Shown one piece after another: positions 55,299 to 62,733 of a stretch of DNA of 64,000 nt. Numbering within the stretch: position 1 is the stretch's first letter; each line of letters begins with the position of its first letter. The notes beneath the pieces are model-generated. The model saw nothing but the letters and a program-made list of their open reading frames with translations, made no database searches and was not told where the DNA came from. The stretch is taken from contig JANYCW010000005.1 in the NCBI GenBank assembly GCA_025360085.1, positions 1 to 64,000 of the forward strand, read 5' to 3'. The DNA comes from Actinomycetes bacterium (GTDB lineage: Bacteria > Actinomycetota > Actinomycetes > Nanopelagicales > Nanopelagicaceae). The position numbers and the translations under genes are program-made.

Positions 55299-56474
55299 TT
55301 AAGGTTGCGGAACGGCCTCTGATATTTCTGCCTTCACATTTGGTACGGCAATCCGCCCAAGTATGCGGTCGATAGCTGCTCGGGCTTTGTTTTCAGCGCG
55401 AGATCCATGTGGAATCTCATCTGCTAACGTAACAAAAACGTACTCTCGATCTCCGGATTCCACATAACCAGCCAAAGTGACCGTGCCGTTCAAAGTGCCG
55501 GTTTTTGCATGCACGAGCCCGATGGCATTCGGAGCAGTCGTGATAAATCGATCTTTAAGAGTTCCCGAGACTCCACCAACCGGGAGGGAGTTATACAGTA
55601 AGGCAAACTTTTCCTCCTTGCGAGTTCTTAATAAAAGCTTACCGATAATCTGCGCAGTAACTCGATTTTCCTTTGACAACCCACTCGCATCGGCAATAAC
55701 CAATTTTGAAGAATCAATATTTAAGCGATTTAAAAGTTCCTTATACGTTGTTGCTACTCCCTGATCATTTAAACCATGCCCGGCCGCCTTTGATGCTAAG
55801 CGGGCTAATCGTTCGGCCAATAAGTTATCACTCCATAAAAGTGTGAATTTAAGGATTTCTGAAATTGAAGGGGAGGTTGAAGTCAGAACTCGCTCTCCTT
55901 CTGCGGATGCGAGAACATCAGAACTCACCGAATTCATAGTCGGCCTAAACCCTCGTTTTGCCCAAAAAGCTTTTAAGTTTGCGACATCTTGTGAATATAA
56001 TCCAAAATACTGAACTTTAATATTTCGTAGCGAACCCTGGTTTGCCGCTTTTAACATACTCATTGAATTGAAGGCCAACCGAGGTAAAGAAGTTCGCTGC
56101 ATTTTCTTAGCAACGGCATCATTAGAGCTTAACCATGGATCAAATGAACCCTGAATTACAAGCGACTTTGGTTTTAGTCCAAGAAATATATTAGTTTCAA
56201 AACTACTATTTGGATTTAAATATTCTAGAGTTGCGACCCCTGAAAGTATCTTCATAATTGATGCCGGTTTGCGTTGAGAATTTGCATTTCTTTCGTAAAC
56301 AACTTCGCCAGTGGTTCCATCAATTAATATCATGGCGGGATTGGAAAGGGCTGGTGATTTCAATAGCTCGTCAAAAACTGCAGGGATTGATGCGATAGAG
56401 AGCGCGGCTCTTGCTGGGACAACGCTTAGAAGAGTTGCGAGAGCAAAAAAAATATAAGTTAATTTGTGGCGCAT
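55299..56474 (-). CDS. dacB: D-alanyl-D-alanine carboxypeptidase/endopeptidase (PBP4 type)
   Basis: Penicillin-binding protein class C type 4, active in the cell wall. The 391-aa protein has a signal peptide (ending VVPARA), SxxK in RKPASIMKILSG (S72, K75), SxN in LLWSDNLLAERLA and KTG in VHAKTGTLNGTVTLAGYV. At 391 residues it is shorter than the E. coli enzyme, as in other actinobacterial DacB proteins. It is 7 nt after the 116-aa membrane protein gene. Its stop abuts the propeller gene. Confidence 0.92.
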   Translation of the reverse strand: MRHKLTYIFFALATLLSVVPARAALSIASIPAVFDELLKSPALSNPAMILIDGTTGEVVYERNANSQRKPASIMKILSGVATLEYLNPNSSFETNIFLGLKPKSLVIQGSFDPWLSSNDAVAKKMQRTSLPRLAFNSMSMLKAANQGSLRNIKVQYFGLYSQDVANLKAFWAKRGFRPTMNSVSSDVLASAEGERVLTSTSPSISEILKFTLLWSDNLLAERLARLASKAAGHGLNDQGVATTYKELLNRLNIDSSKLVIADASGLSKENRVTAQIIGKLLLRTRKEEKFALLYNSLPVGGVSGTLKDRFITTAPNAIGLVHAKTGTLNGTVTLAGYVESGDREYVFVTLADEIPHGSRAENKARAAIDRILGRIAVPNVKAEISEAVPQP

Positions 56475-56481
56475 GAACCGA

Positions 56482-56832
56482 TCAAACCCAGATTAGCGCG
56501 ATAAGAATATTGGTGACAGTTAAACCAATTAAGACCAGCCAGGTCTTTTTTGCGAGGGATAATTTCTTAACATTACGATAACTAATTATCAGGATAGTTA
56601 CTAATACAAGAAGTTTTATCGTGTACTTCAAATAATTAATTGTCTCATCGGGGTTAAGCGTTGAAGACATTCCCATTAATGCTAAACCAGCAACTAGGGC
56701 GGTTAAGCCTGCGTGCACAATACCTGGATTCAATTTTCGAGGATTCTTATTCCATTGCAGTAATAACAGCGAAAGAATTGCTATAACGCTGAGAATGTGA
56801 ATGATAAGAAGGCCCGTATTGATTGTGGTCAT
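56482..56832 (-). CDS. Small four-helix membrane protein, unknown
   Basis: A 116-aa protein consisting almost entirely of four hydrophobic helices (TGLLIIHILSVIAILSLLLLQW, GLTALVAGLALMGMS, LKYTIKLLVLVTILIISY and WLVLIGLTVTNILIALIW) with short basic loops (KNPRKLN). I recognise no family. It is first in a two-gene unit with dacB. TAAACT plus 6 nt precedes its ATG. Confidence 0.72.
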   Translation of the reverse strand: MTTINTGLLIIHILSVIAILSLLLLQWNKNPRKLNPGIVHAGLTALVAGLALMGMSSTLNPDETINYLKYTIKLLVLVTILIISYRNVKKLSLAKKTWLVLIGLTVTNILIALIWV

Positions 56833-56838
56833 GCAATC

Positions 56839-56844
56839 AGTTTA
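56839..56844 (-). promoter_or_regulatory. Candidate -10 element of the 116-aa/dacB unit
   Basis: Minus strand reads TAAACT, GATTGC, ATG. It overlaps the plus-strand element at 56843-56848 by 2 bp. Confidence 0.5.
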
Positions 56845-56848
56845 GAGT
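56843..56848 (+). promoter_or_regulatory. Candidate -10 element of the SpoU methyltransferase gene
   Basis: TAGAGT, GCCCAT, ATG: 6 nt to the start at 56855. Only 22 bp separate the divergent start codons. Confidence 0.5.
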
Positions 56849-56854
56849 GCCCAT

Positions 56855-57502
56855 ATGTCTTCTCCAAGAACCCCAGCCACGATTGGTCCTGGAGAGTTTT
56901 TCCCAGTAATTGGGGTTGGACCGCACGTTTATCCTTGGCCAGAGGGCAATCAGTATGAATCTGAGTTATTGCTGAATGGTGATCGCAGAAATGTCTTAGA
57001 TCATTATCGATACTGGAGCGTAGGCGCAATTGTTGCCGATTTAGATACTAAACGGCACAAATTACAGATTGCAATCGAAAACTGGCAGCATGATTTGAAC
57101 ATTGGTTCAGTTGTCCGTACGGCAAATGCATTTAATGTTGCGGGCGTACATATCGTTGGAAAACGTGACTGGAACAAACGAGGCGCAATGGTAACCGACC
57201 GATATTTAACAATTCATCATCACTCTACAATCGAAGAGTTCGCAACTTGGTGCAAAGCAAACGATTTGCCAATTATCGGTATTGACAATGTTCCGGGATC
57301 ACAGCAGTTGGAAAGCGCGCACTTGCCTGAGAGTTGCGTACTATTATTTGGGCAAGAGGGGGCCGGGATGTCGGACGAGGGTATTGCGGTCTGTGAAGTT
57401 CTGTATGAGATTAATCAATATGGTTCGACGCGTTCAATGAACGCATCGGCTGCCGGAGCAATCGCTATGTACCACTGGGCATTGCAGCACCTACCGAAAT
57501 GA
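56855..57502 (+). CDS. TrmH/SpoU-family RNA 2'-O-methyltransferase
   Basis: SPOUT-fold methyltransferase, 215 aa. Motif 1 is NIGSVVRTANAFNVAGVHIVG, motif 2 LFGQEGAGMSDE and motif 3 INQYGSTRSMNASAAGAIAMYHW, which together form the knotted SAM site. The N-terminal ~70 residues are a separate extension (ATIGPGEFFPVIGVGPHVYPWP). Whether it acts on tRNA or rRNA cannot be decided. It overlaps the MFS gene by 4 bp. Confidence 0.9.
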   Translation: MSSPRTPATIGPGEFFPVIGVGPHVYPWPEGNQYESELLLNGDRRNVLDHYRYWSVGAIVADLDTKRHKLQIAIENWQHDLNIGSVVRTANAFNVAGVHIVGKRDWNKRGAMVTDRYLTIHHHSTIEEFATWCKANDLPIIGIDNVPGSQQLESAHLPESCVLLFGQEGAGMSDEGIAVCEVLYEINQYGSTRSMNASAAGAIAMYHWALQHLPK

Positions 57503-58662
57503 TGAAATCTTGGTTAACACGTAACTTATTTCTCTTGACTCTAGTCTCGCTTGCGCAAGATGCCGCTAGCGAACTCTTGTATCCACTCTTGCCAATATTG
57601 CTGACCGGCGTTATTGGAGCAGCACCTTTAGCGCTAGGGCTCATTGAAGGATGCGCTGAAGCCGCGGCCGGTTTTACCAAATTAATTAGCGGACGATCAA
57701 GTGATCGCTTAGGCCGCAAACCCTTTGTTATCTCGGGTTATTCATTAGCTGGTATTGGTAAAGCACTCGTTGTTGTTGCAACTAGTTGGCCACTAGTTTT
57801 CTTAGGCCGCGTTACTGACCGAATTGGAAAAGGATTGCGAAGTGCCCCGCGAGATGCACTTATTTCCGACTCGGTCGATAAAGCACATTTAGGTCGTGCG
57901 TTTGGTTTTCATCGAACTGGTGACAACATTGGGGCGGTTATTGGGCCTGGAATTGCTCTCATGGGCTTAGCAATGCTTGACGGAGATGTGCGTGCAGTAG
58001 CCAGGTGGGCACTCATACCAGCAATTATTTCAGGCTTGTTAACTCTATTAATCAAGGATAATTTTGTTAGAGCCCCAAAAGTTAAAGTGGAGAAAAAACC
58101 ACATCCACAACTTCCGACGACTTTGAAGCGTGCTATTGCGATTTTAGTTTTGATTCAATTAACAAATATTCCTGATGTCCTTTTGTTGCTGCGGCTGCAT
58201 GACATTGGTTTTTCTACTCAGGGAGTTGTGCTCTCTTATATGCTTTTTAGTGGCGTAACCGTTCTTGCAGCTTTTCCGGGCGGCTATATCGCCGACAAAC
58301 TCTCCCCTCGTATCGTCTATGCCGTTGGTTTGGTTGCCTTTGCAATTGCATACGCAACGTTAGGGTTAACTCAAAATCACACGTTCGCGCTTATCGCACT
58401 TGCGTTGTATGGATTATTTCCAGCGCTTACCGATGGCGTAGGTAAAGCGTGGATTGCGGGTTTAAGTGAGAGTAATCATCGTGGCCGAGCTCAAGGTGTT
58501 TACCAAGCTTCAATGAACTTTGCCGTACTCGGTGCTGGAATTTGGGGTGGCGCCATGTGGAGTAAAGGTGATATTCAGTGGCCTCTAATTTTCGCGGCGG
58601 TTGGGGCGATTATTGGCGCAATATTTCTTGCAACAAGCCATCTACGGCGCGTTCAATCATAA
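57499..58662 (+). CDS. Major facilitator superfamily transporter
   Basis: A 387-aa, 12-helix MFS protein. The loop 2-3 motif is ISGRSSDRLGRKPFVISGYSLAG, and the segment FLGRVTDRIGKGLRSAPRDALISD after helix 4 is typical of a subgroup often labelled as drug or sugar efflux. A central cytosolic loop (KVKVEKKPHPQLPTTLK) separates the halves. Substrate unknown. Its last 53 bp overlap the phosphatase gene on the other strand. Confidence 0.9.
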   Translation: MMKSWLTRNLFLLTLVSLAQDAASELLYPLLPILLTGVIGAAPLALGLIEGCAEAAAGFTKLISGRSSDRLGRKPFVISGYSLAGIGKALVVVATSWPLVFLGRVTDRIGKGLRSAPRDALISDSVDKAHLGRAFGFHRTGDNIGAVIGPGIALMGLAMLDGDVRAVARWALIPAIISGLLTLLIKDNFVRAPKVKVEKKPHPQLPTTLKRAIAILVLIQLTNIPDVLLLLRLHDIGFSTQGVVLSYMLFSGVTVLAAFPGGYIADKLSPRIVYAVGLVAFAIAYATLGLTQNHTFALIALALYGLFPALTDGVGKAWIAGLSESNHRGRAQGVYQASMNFAVLGAGIWGGAMWSKGDIQWPLIFAAVGAIIGAIFLATSHLRRVQS

Positions 58663-59131
58663 TTAAAGTCTCTTCGTAAGCTTCGACAGATTGATTGTAG
58701 GGATCTGGAACTTCTAACTCCGAAAACTGCACTGAGGTCGGATTGATTAAAGCAAGTGATGGATCAAAGCTACGCAAGTAAAAAACCTTTTTACGAGAAT
58801 CGTCGTCGATAGCTAAATTAATGACATTATTGAAGTTGCTCGAATCCATAACTAAGATCAAGTCAGTGGTAAAGAAATCACTTGGTTGAAACTGTCGTGC
58901 GACATGAGAGTGTTGATAACCCGCCGCCTCCCACACCTTTTGAGAAGTGGCATGAGCGTTATGGCCAACGTGCCATGGACCAGTGCCTGAACTATCAACA
59001 ATTATCTTCGGGGAGTTCCAATCTGCTGTTCGGTTAGAAAGGACTGCTGCGGCCATGGGCGATCGACAAATATTGCCCATACAGACCATCGTGATTCGAA
59101 TCTCGGGTAGTGATTTTAAACGTTGAATCAA
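58610..59131 (-). CDS. Low-molecular-weight protein-tyrosine phosphatase
   Basis: A 173-aa enzyme of the LMW-PTP class. The P-loop is VCMGNICRSPMA (C17, R23 in C-x5-R), and the general-acid Asp is in LEVPDPYNQSVEAYEE near the C-terminus. These bacterial enzymes act on tyrosine kinases or exported targets; no kinase is visible here. It is coupled by ATGA to the TPR gene upstream. The 3' end overlaps the MFS gene by 53 bp. Confidence 0.92.
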   Translation of the reverse strand: MIQRLKSLPEIRITMVCMGNICRSPMAAAVLSNRTADWNSPKIIVDSSGTGPWHVGHNAHATSQKVWEAAGYQHSHVARQFQPSDFFTTDLILVMDSSNFNNVINLAIDDDSRKKVFYLRSFDPSLALINPTSVQFSELEVPDPYNQSVEAYEETLIMIERAVDGLLQEILRQ

Positions 59132-60066
59132 GCCTCAGGCTCTACTTCTAACGCCTCTTGTACCGACTTTAAACGACGTTCAATCTCATCAGCCTCTTCA
59201 ATGCGACCCTGCATCCGAACGATTTTTGCAATGCGGGATTCTACGTCGATGATGAACTCAAAATCCTTAGGTTCATCCTCGCTTACAACCGAGAGGACCT
59301 GCTCAAGAGTTGCGAGACCATCATCGAATTTTTCAAGCAAAATTTGAGCTTTACCTAACTCAAAGAGTGCAAATGTTTCGCGGCGGTGGTCGTGCCCCGT
59401 TTCAAATACATCGATTGCTCGTCGAGCGGTCTCTAGTGCGAGCTCACCATCATTCAATTCAATAAGACATGAGGCTATTTTTTGATCACACCGTGCAACA
59501 TGGATAACTTCCTTATTTCGTTTAAAAAGTATTCGAGCTTCCTTAAAGGAATCGATGGCTTTTTCAAAGTTTTTTAACTCGCGCTCGGCACAACCAATTA
59601 AGTGAAGATCATTCGCGGCACCAATTTCATTGCCATCGACAAGGTGCTCTTGTGCACACTCACCCATTGTGAGTACTACTTTGTCGAATTGCTTAGATGT
59701 GTACCACCATTCGCCCAAGGTGCAGGCGAGTTCAAGGGCAATTGGCGATTTGTTCTCGCGTAAGATCTCAACAGCTTTGCTCATTGCACTCGCAGCTTCA
59801 TCCATGCGCTTTAACTGGTTGAGGTTGTAACCAATCGCCGAATACGCCTGAGCCAAACCTTCGCTAGGTGCACTAGCGCCAAGTGTTGAGTAAATATCGC
59901 GCGCAGTTTCAGCAAGAGCTAAAGCTTCGTCATATTGACCACGAGCATAGATTCGAGCACTAAGTTCGTAGTACGTGCTAGCGCGTTCTTCGCCATCGAC
60001 TTCTGGAATTCGATCCCACAGCATTTCCTCAGTGATAATTTCTTCCATGTCATCGTCTTCGCTCAC
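59128..60066 (-). CDS. Tetratricopeptide-repeat protein, unknown
   Basis: A soluble 312-aa all-helical protein made of TPR units (for example ARIYARGQYDEALALAETARDIY, AYSAIGYNLNQLKRMDEAASAM, AIDSFKEARILFKR, FDDGLATLEQVL). There is no signal peptide. GTG at 60066 (VSEDDDMEEII) has GGAGAGG 8 nt upstream and is preferred over the track start at 60090. The acidic N-terminus precedes the repeats. It is coupled to the LMW phosphatase, so it may scaffold that enzyme; this is inference. Confidence 0.8.
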   Translation of the reverse strand: MSEDDDMEEIITEEMLWDRIPEVDGEERASTYYELSARIYARGQYDEALALAETARDIYSTLGASAPSEGLAQAYSAIGYNLNQLKRMDEAASAMSKAVEILRENKSPIALELACTLGEWWYTSKQFDKVVLTMGECAQEHLVDGNEIGAANDLHLIGCAERELKNFEKAIDSFKEARILFKRNKEVIHVARCDQKIASCLIELNDGELALETARRAIDVFETGHDHRRETFALFELGKAQILLEKFDDGLATLEQVLSVVSEDEPKDFEFIIDVESRIAKIVRMQGRIEEADEIERRLKSVQEALEVEPEA

Positions 60067-60117
60067 GCAGTCCACCTCTCCGCTGAACACTCTTTACGCG
60101 ACTCTATACGCAAATAC

Positions 60118-61458
60118 TTAAGAACGAGTGGGAATATCAATCTGAGCCACCCTCCATTTCCCCAACAGGGGCCGTTTGGATGCTTTCAAAATTGCCGATG
60201 TCACGAGTCGCAACTGAGTCTGTGTTTGCTCATCAAAGCGATGTCCCCATGGACAATGGTCGATAAGACCACATACCCAGCCATTTGTGCCGATATTTAG
60301 TACTCCGGCACCACTGGGGGCTGAGTAATAGGTGCTCATGGCTACGAAGCCTTTCTCGGTTGGGCTAATTGATGCCCGGGCTAGAATCTCAACACCCGGT
60401 CCTTTAGTGCCCATTGCCGTGTCGGCTTCGTAGCCATAAATACCTTTAATAACCGTATTTTTTCCCAATACATTAAAAGGCCATTTATCTACCGCTTGAA
60501 CTTCCAGATCTTTATGAATACCCAATGCGAAAAACTGTGAACCTATAATCAGGGATTCTGGCATTCCTAAATCCCTAAACGGATTTCGCCCGATAAGAGT
60601 TCGCTCTTTGAGAACTGTTTGTGCATACGAGGTATTTCCGCCAAGGATAATTAGATTTACCCCAGAGTCAATTGAATTTTGAATAGTGGTACGCATCGAA
60701 TCTGTCCAAAACTCACTATGGCCACCAAAAACTATGGATGCCGAAGTAATTGTAGGGCGACTATCTAAATCAATATCGGTTAAGTAATTAGTATCAACTC
60801 CCAACTGCTCTATCATCGAAACGAGGGGTTGCTCCATATATCTAAACTGACCTGCACCGTCGCCGTCGTATGGCCGATTAAAAGTAACCGAGGTTGAACG
60901 TGTTTCGTGTCCTCCATCGGCTCCTTTATAAAGGGATGCACCGCCCCACTGGTTATAAGCCTGCCAAGTCATAACCGATGAAATAAAAGTAATATCACTC
61001 TTGTGCATCTTTGAACGTACGACTAATGGAATGAAGCTCGAGGTCCGTCCTTTTGATGTCAATTTAATGAGATACTCACCTGGAGGTGTTTTTAAAGTAG
61101 GAGTAAAACTTCTCGCCGATTTTATTGTCATAACGTGGCGAGCGCCCGCGCCTTGGTAATATCCGATTCGATAAATTGAAATATCGGCGCTTTGTGCACC
61201 GACGATTGTGAGATGAGTTTTTTCACCACACGTGACACTCGTGGCATCGAAATAGCCTTCAACTCGGGGTTGGATTGTTCTCCGTGAAAAGTCAGCACTA
61301 AATCGCATCGGCACACCATCGGCCCAATTTCCGTCTCCAGTCTTGGCATTTTCGCGCCCGACCCAACCAGAGTTTTGATCCCAACCACACGGTTGAGCCA
61401 TCGCTTGTGGTGCCCCTAATAAGGTAGTAATCATGCTCAGCGCCAGCACAATTTTCAT
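60118..61458 (-). CDS. Exported protein with N,N-dimethylformamidase beta-like C-terminal domain
   Basis: A 446-aa exported protein (signal MKIVLALSMITTLLGAPQAMA). The main part follows the DMFase-beta-like C-terminal family: YFDATSVTCGEKTHLTIVG, ISIYRIGYYQGAGARHVM, PLVVRS, MTWQAYNQWGGASLY, VSFNRPY-like VTFNRPYDGDG, YLTDIDLD, FGGHSEFWTDSMR, LGGNTSYAQ. The active-site status is unknown: dimethylformamidase itself has a second subunit, and none is nearby. It has TAGAGT plus 6 nt before the ATG. The natural role is probably wall or glycan related, but that is inference. Confidence 0.82.
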   Translation of the reverse strand: MKIVLALSMITTLLGAPQAMAQPCGWDQNSGWVGRENAKTGDGNWADGVPMRFSADFSRRTIQPRVEGYFDATSVTCGEKTHLTIVGAQSADISIYRIGYYQGAGARHVMTIKSARSFTPTLKTPPGEYLIKLTSKGRTSSFIPLVVRSKMHKSDITFISSVMTWQAYNQWGGASLYKGADGGHETRSTSVTFNRPYDGDGAGQFRYMEQPLVSMIEQLGVDTNYLTDIDLDSRPTITSASIVFGGHSEFWTDSMRTTIQNSIDSGVNLIILGGNTSYAQTVLKERTLIGRNPFRDLGMPESLIIGSQFFALGIHKDLEVQAVDKWPFNVLGKNTVIKGIYGYEADTAMGTKGPGVEILARASISPTEKGFVAMSTYYSAPSGAGVLNIGTNGWVCGLIDHCPWGHRFDEQTQTQLRLVTSAILKASKRPLLGKWRVAQIDIPTRS

Positions 61459-61464
61459 GAGCCC

Positions 61465-61470
61465 ACTCTA
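61465..61470 (-). promoter_or_regulatory. Candidate -10 element of the DMFase-like gene
   Basis: Minus strand reads TAGAGT, GGGCTC, ATG, with 6 nt to the start at 61458. Confidence 0.5.
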
Positions 61471-61518
61471 GGTTGATTTCACATAGACAGATTGGGGGGG
61501 CTGCCTTAGGCTTTCTAC

Positions 61519-61535
61519 TTGCAAACGATTTGCAT
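61519..61535 (+). promoter_or_regulatory. Nur-like operator (TTGCAA-N5-TTGCAT) before the nickel/cobalt permease
   Basis: The sequence contains TGCAAA-CGA-TTTGCA, a perfect 15-bp palindrome. Read as TTGCAA-ACGAT-TTGCAT it fits the Nur box layout (tTGCaa-N5-ttGCAa) described for the Fur-family nickel regulator of Streptomyces. It lies 17-33 bp before the ATG and borders a TAGAAC that could be the -10. Binding by Nur is inferred from motif and neighbour. A Zur- or Fur-like repressor is the alternative. Confidence 0.6.
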
Positions 61536-61551
61536 CTAGAACGGAGTGGGT

Positions 61552-62733
61552 ATGAATATCGTTGTAAATCCCGCTCCAACTCTTCGTGAACGCTTGAGCC
61601 CTGATGAGTGGCGTCGAATAGCCGCCATGTTTGGCTTCATTCTCTTTCTTCACCTCGCCGGAGCTATTTTGATGTGGAAGGCAACGACCGGTAATTACAT
61701 TCTAAGTGATGGATCTCTATTTGGCTGGGGAACGGCCGCACTGGCATACACGTTAGGCATGCGTCATGCCTTCGATGCCGATCACATTAGCGCCATCGAT
61801 AACACAACGAGAAAGTTAATGTCTGAGGGTCAGCGTCCATTGGCCGTTGGTTTTTTCTTCTCACTAGGGCACTCATCTGTTGTCTTTGCCCTTGCGATGC
61901 TCCTTAACTTCGGAATTAAAGCCCTTGGCTCGCAACTCAAAGATGATCAATCAACTCTGCACCATTACACCGGTCTGATTGGTACCACTGTTAGTGGAGT
62001 TTTCTTGATGCTTATTGCAATTTTGAACTTAATTATTTTACTTTCAATCGTTAATGTTTTCATCAAAATGCGCCAAGGTGCATATAACGAGGATGAGCTA
62101 GAAAAACACCTCAACTCACGCGGATTGCTTATGCGTTTTTTCGGGCCAATTGCCCGTCGAATAGATGCATCTTGGAAAATGTACCCTCTGGGTATCTTGT
62201 TTGGTTTAGGTTTTGATACCGCGACCGAGATTGGCTTACTTGTTCTTGCCGGCTCTTCCGTCATAGCTGGTCTACCTTGGTGGGCGATCATTTCATTACC
62301 ACTTTTTTTTGCAGGTGGAATGAGTTTACTGGACACAATTGATGGATCGTTTATGAACTTTGCTTACGGCTGGGCATTTTCAAAACCGGTTCGTAAGGTG
62401 TACTACAATATTATTATCACTGGGCTATCTGTCGCCGTCGCATTCTTTGTTGGTGGCTTAGAACTCTGCCAAGTCTTTGCTCGACAGTTAAATCTCACCG
62501 GAGGTTTTTGGGATTACGCTTTGGCCTTTGATTTAAATAGTGCTGGCTACTTCATCGTTGGTGCATTTGTCATCGTTTGGAGTGTGGCTTTGCTGCTTTG
62601 GAAGTACGGCAATATTGAAGAGCGTTGGCACGATAAAGCCCATGCGGCTCAACTAGCTCGTGGCGAGCAAAGCGATCACGCTGCGGCCGGCATAGACCTT
62701 GGGCCAATTAAAGATGGCTTTAAGATCGATTAA
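61552..62733 (+). CDS. Nickel/cobalt permease (NiCoT family)
   Basis: High-affinity Ni2+/Co2+ transporter of the HoxN/NixA type. The 393-aa product has eight helices and the signature RHAFDADHISAIDNTTRK (~70-87), then FFSLGHSSVVF, LGFDTATEIGLL and GMSLLDTIDGSFM. The track start is GTG 61546; ATG 61552 has GGAG 5 nt upstream and is preferred. The upstream palindrome suggests metal control. Ni versus Co preference cannot be read from the sequence. It overlaps the EamA gene by 14 bp. Confidence 0.94.
   Translation: MNIVVNPAPTLRERLSPDEWRRIAAMFGFILFLHLAGAILMWKATTGNYILSDGSLFGWGTAALAYTLGMRHAFDADHISAIDNTTRKLMSEGQRPLAVGFFFSLGHSSVVFALAMLLNFGIKALGSQLKDDQSTLHHYTGLIGTTVSGVFLMLIAILNLIILLSIVNVFIKMRQGAYNEDELEKHLNSRGLLMRFFGPIARRIDASWKMYPLGILFGLGFDTATEIGLLVLAGSSVIAGLPWWAIISLPLFFAGGMSLLDTIDGSFMNFAYGWAFSKPVRKVYYNIIITGLSVAVAFFVGGLELCQVFARQLNLTGGFWDYALAFDLNSAGYFIVGAFVIVWSVALLLWKYGNIEERWHDKAHAAQLARGEQSDHAAAGIDLGPIKDGFKID

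Noticed and set aside
61471-61518. Cobalamin or NiCo riboswitch before the NiCoT gene
   Set aside because: Too short and without the conserved core motifs; the palindrome explains control better.
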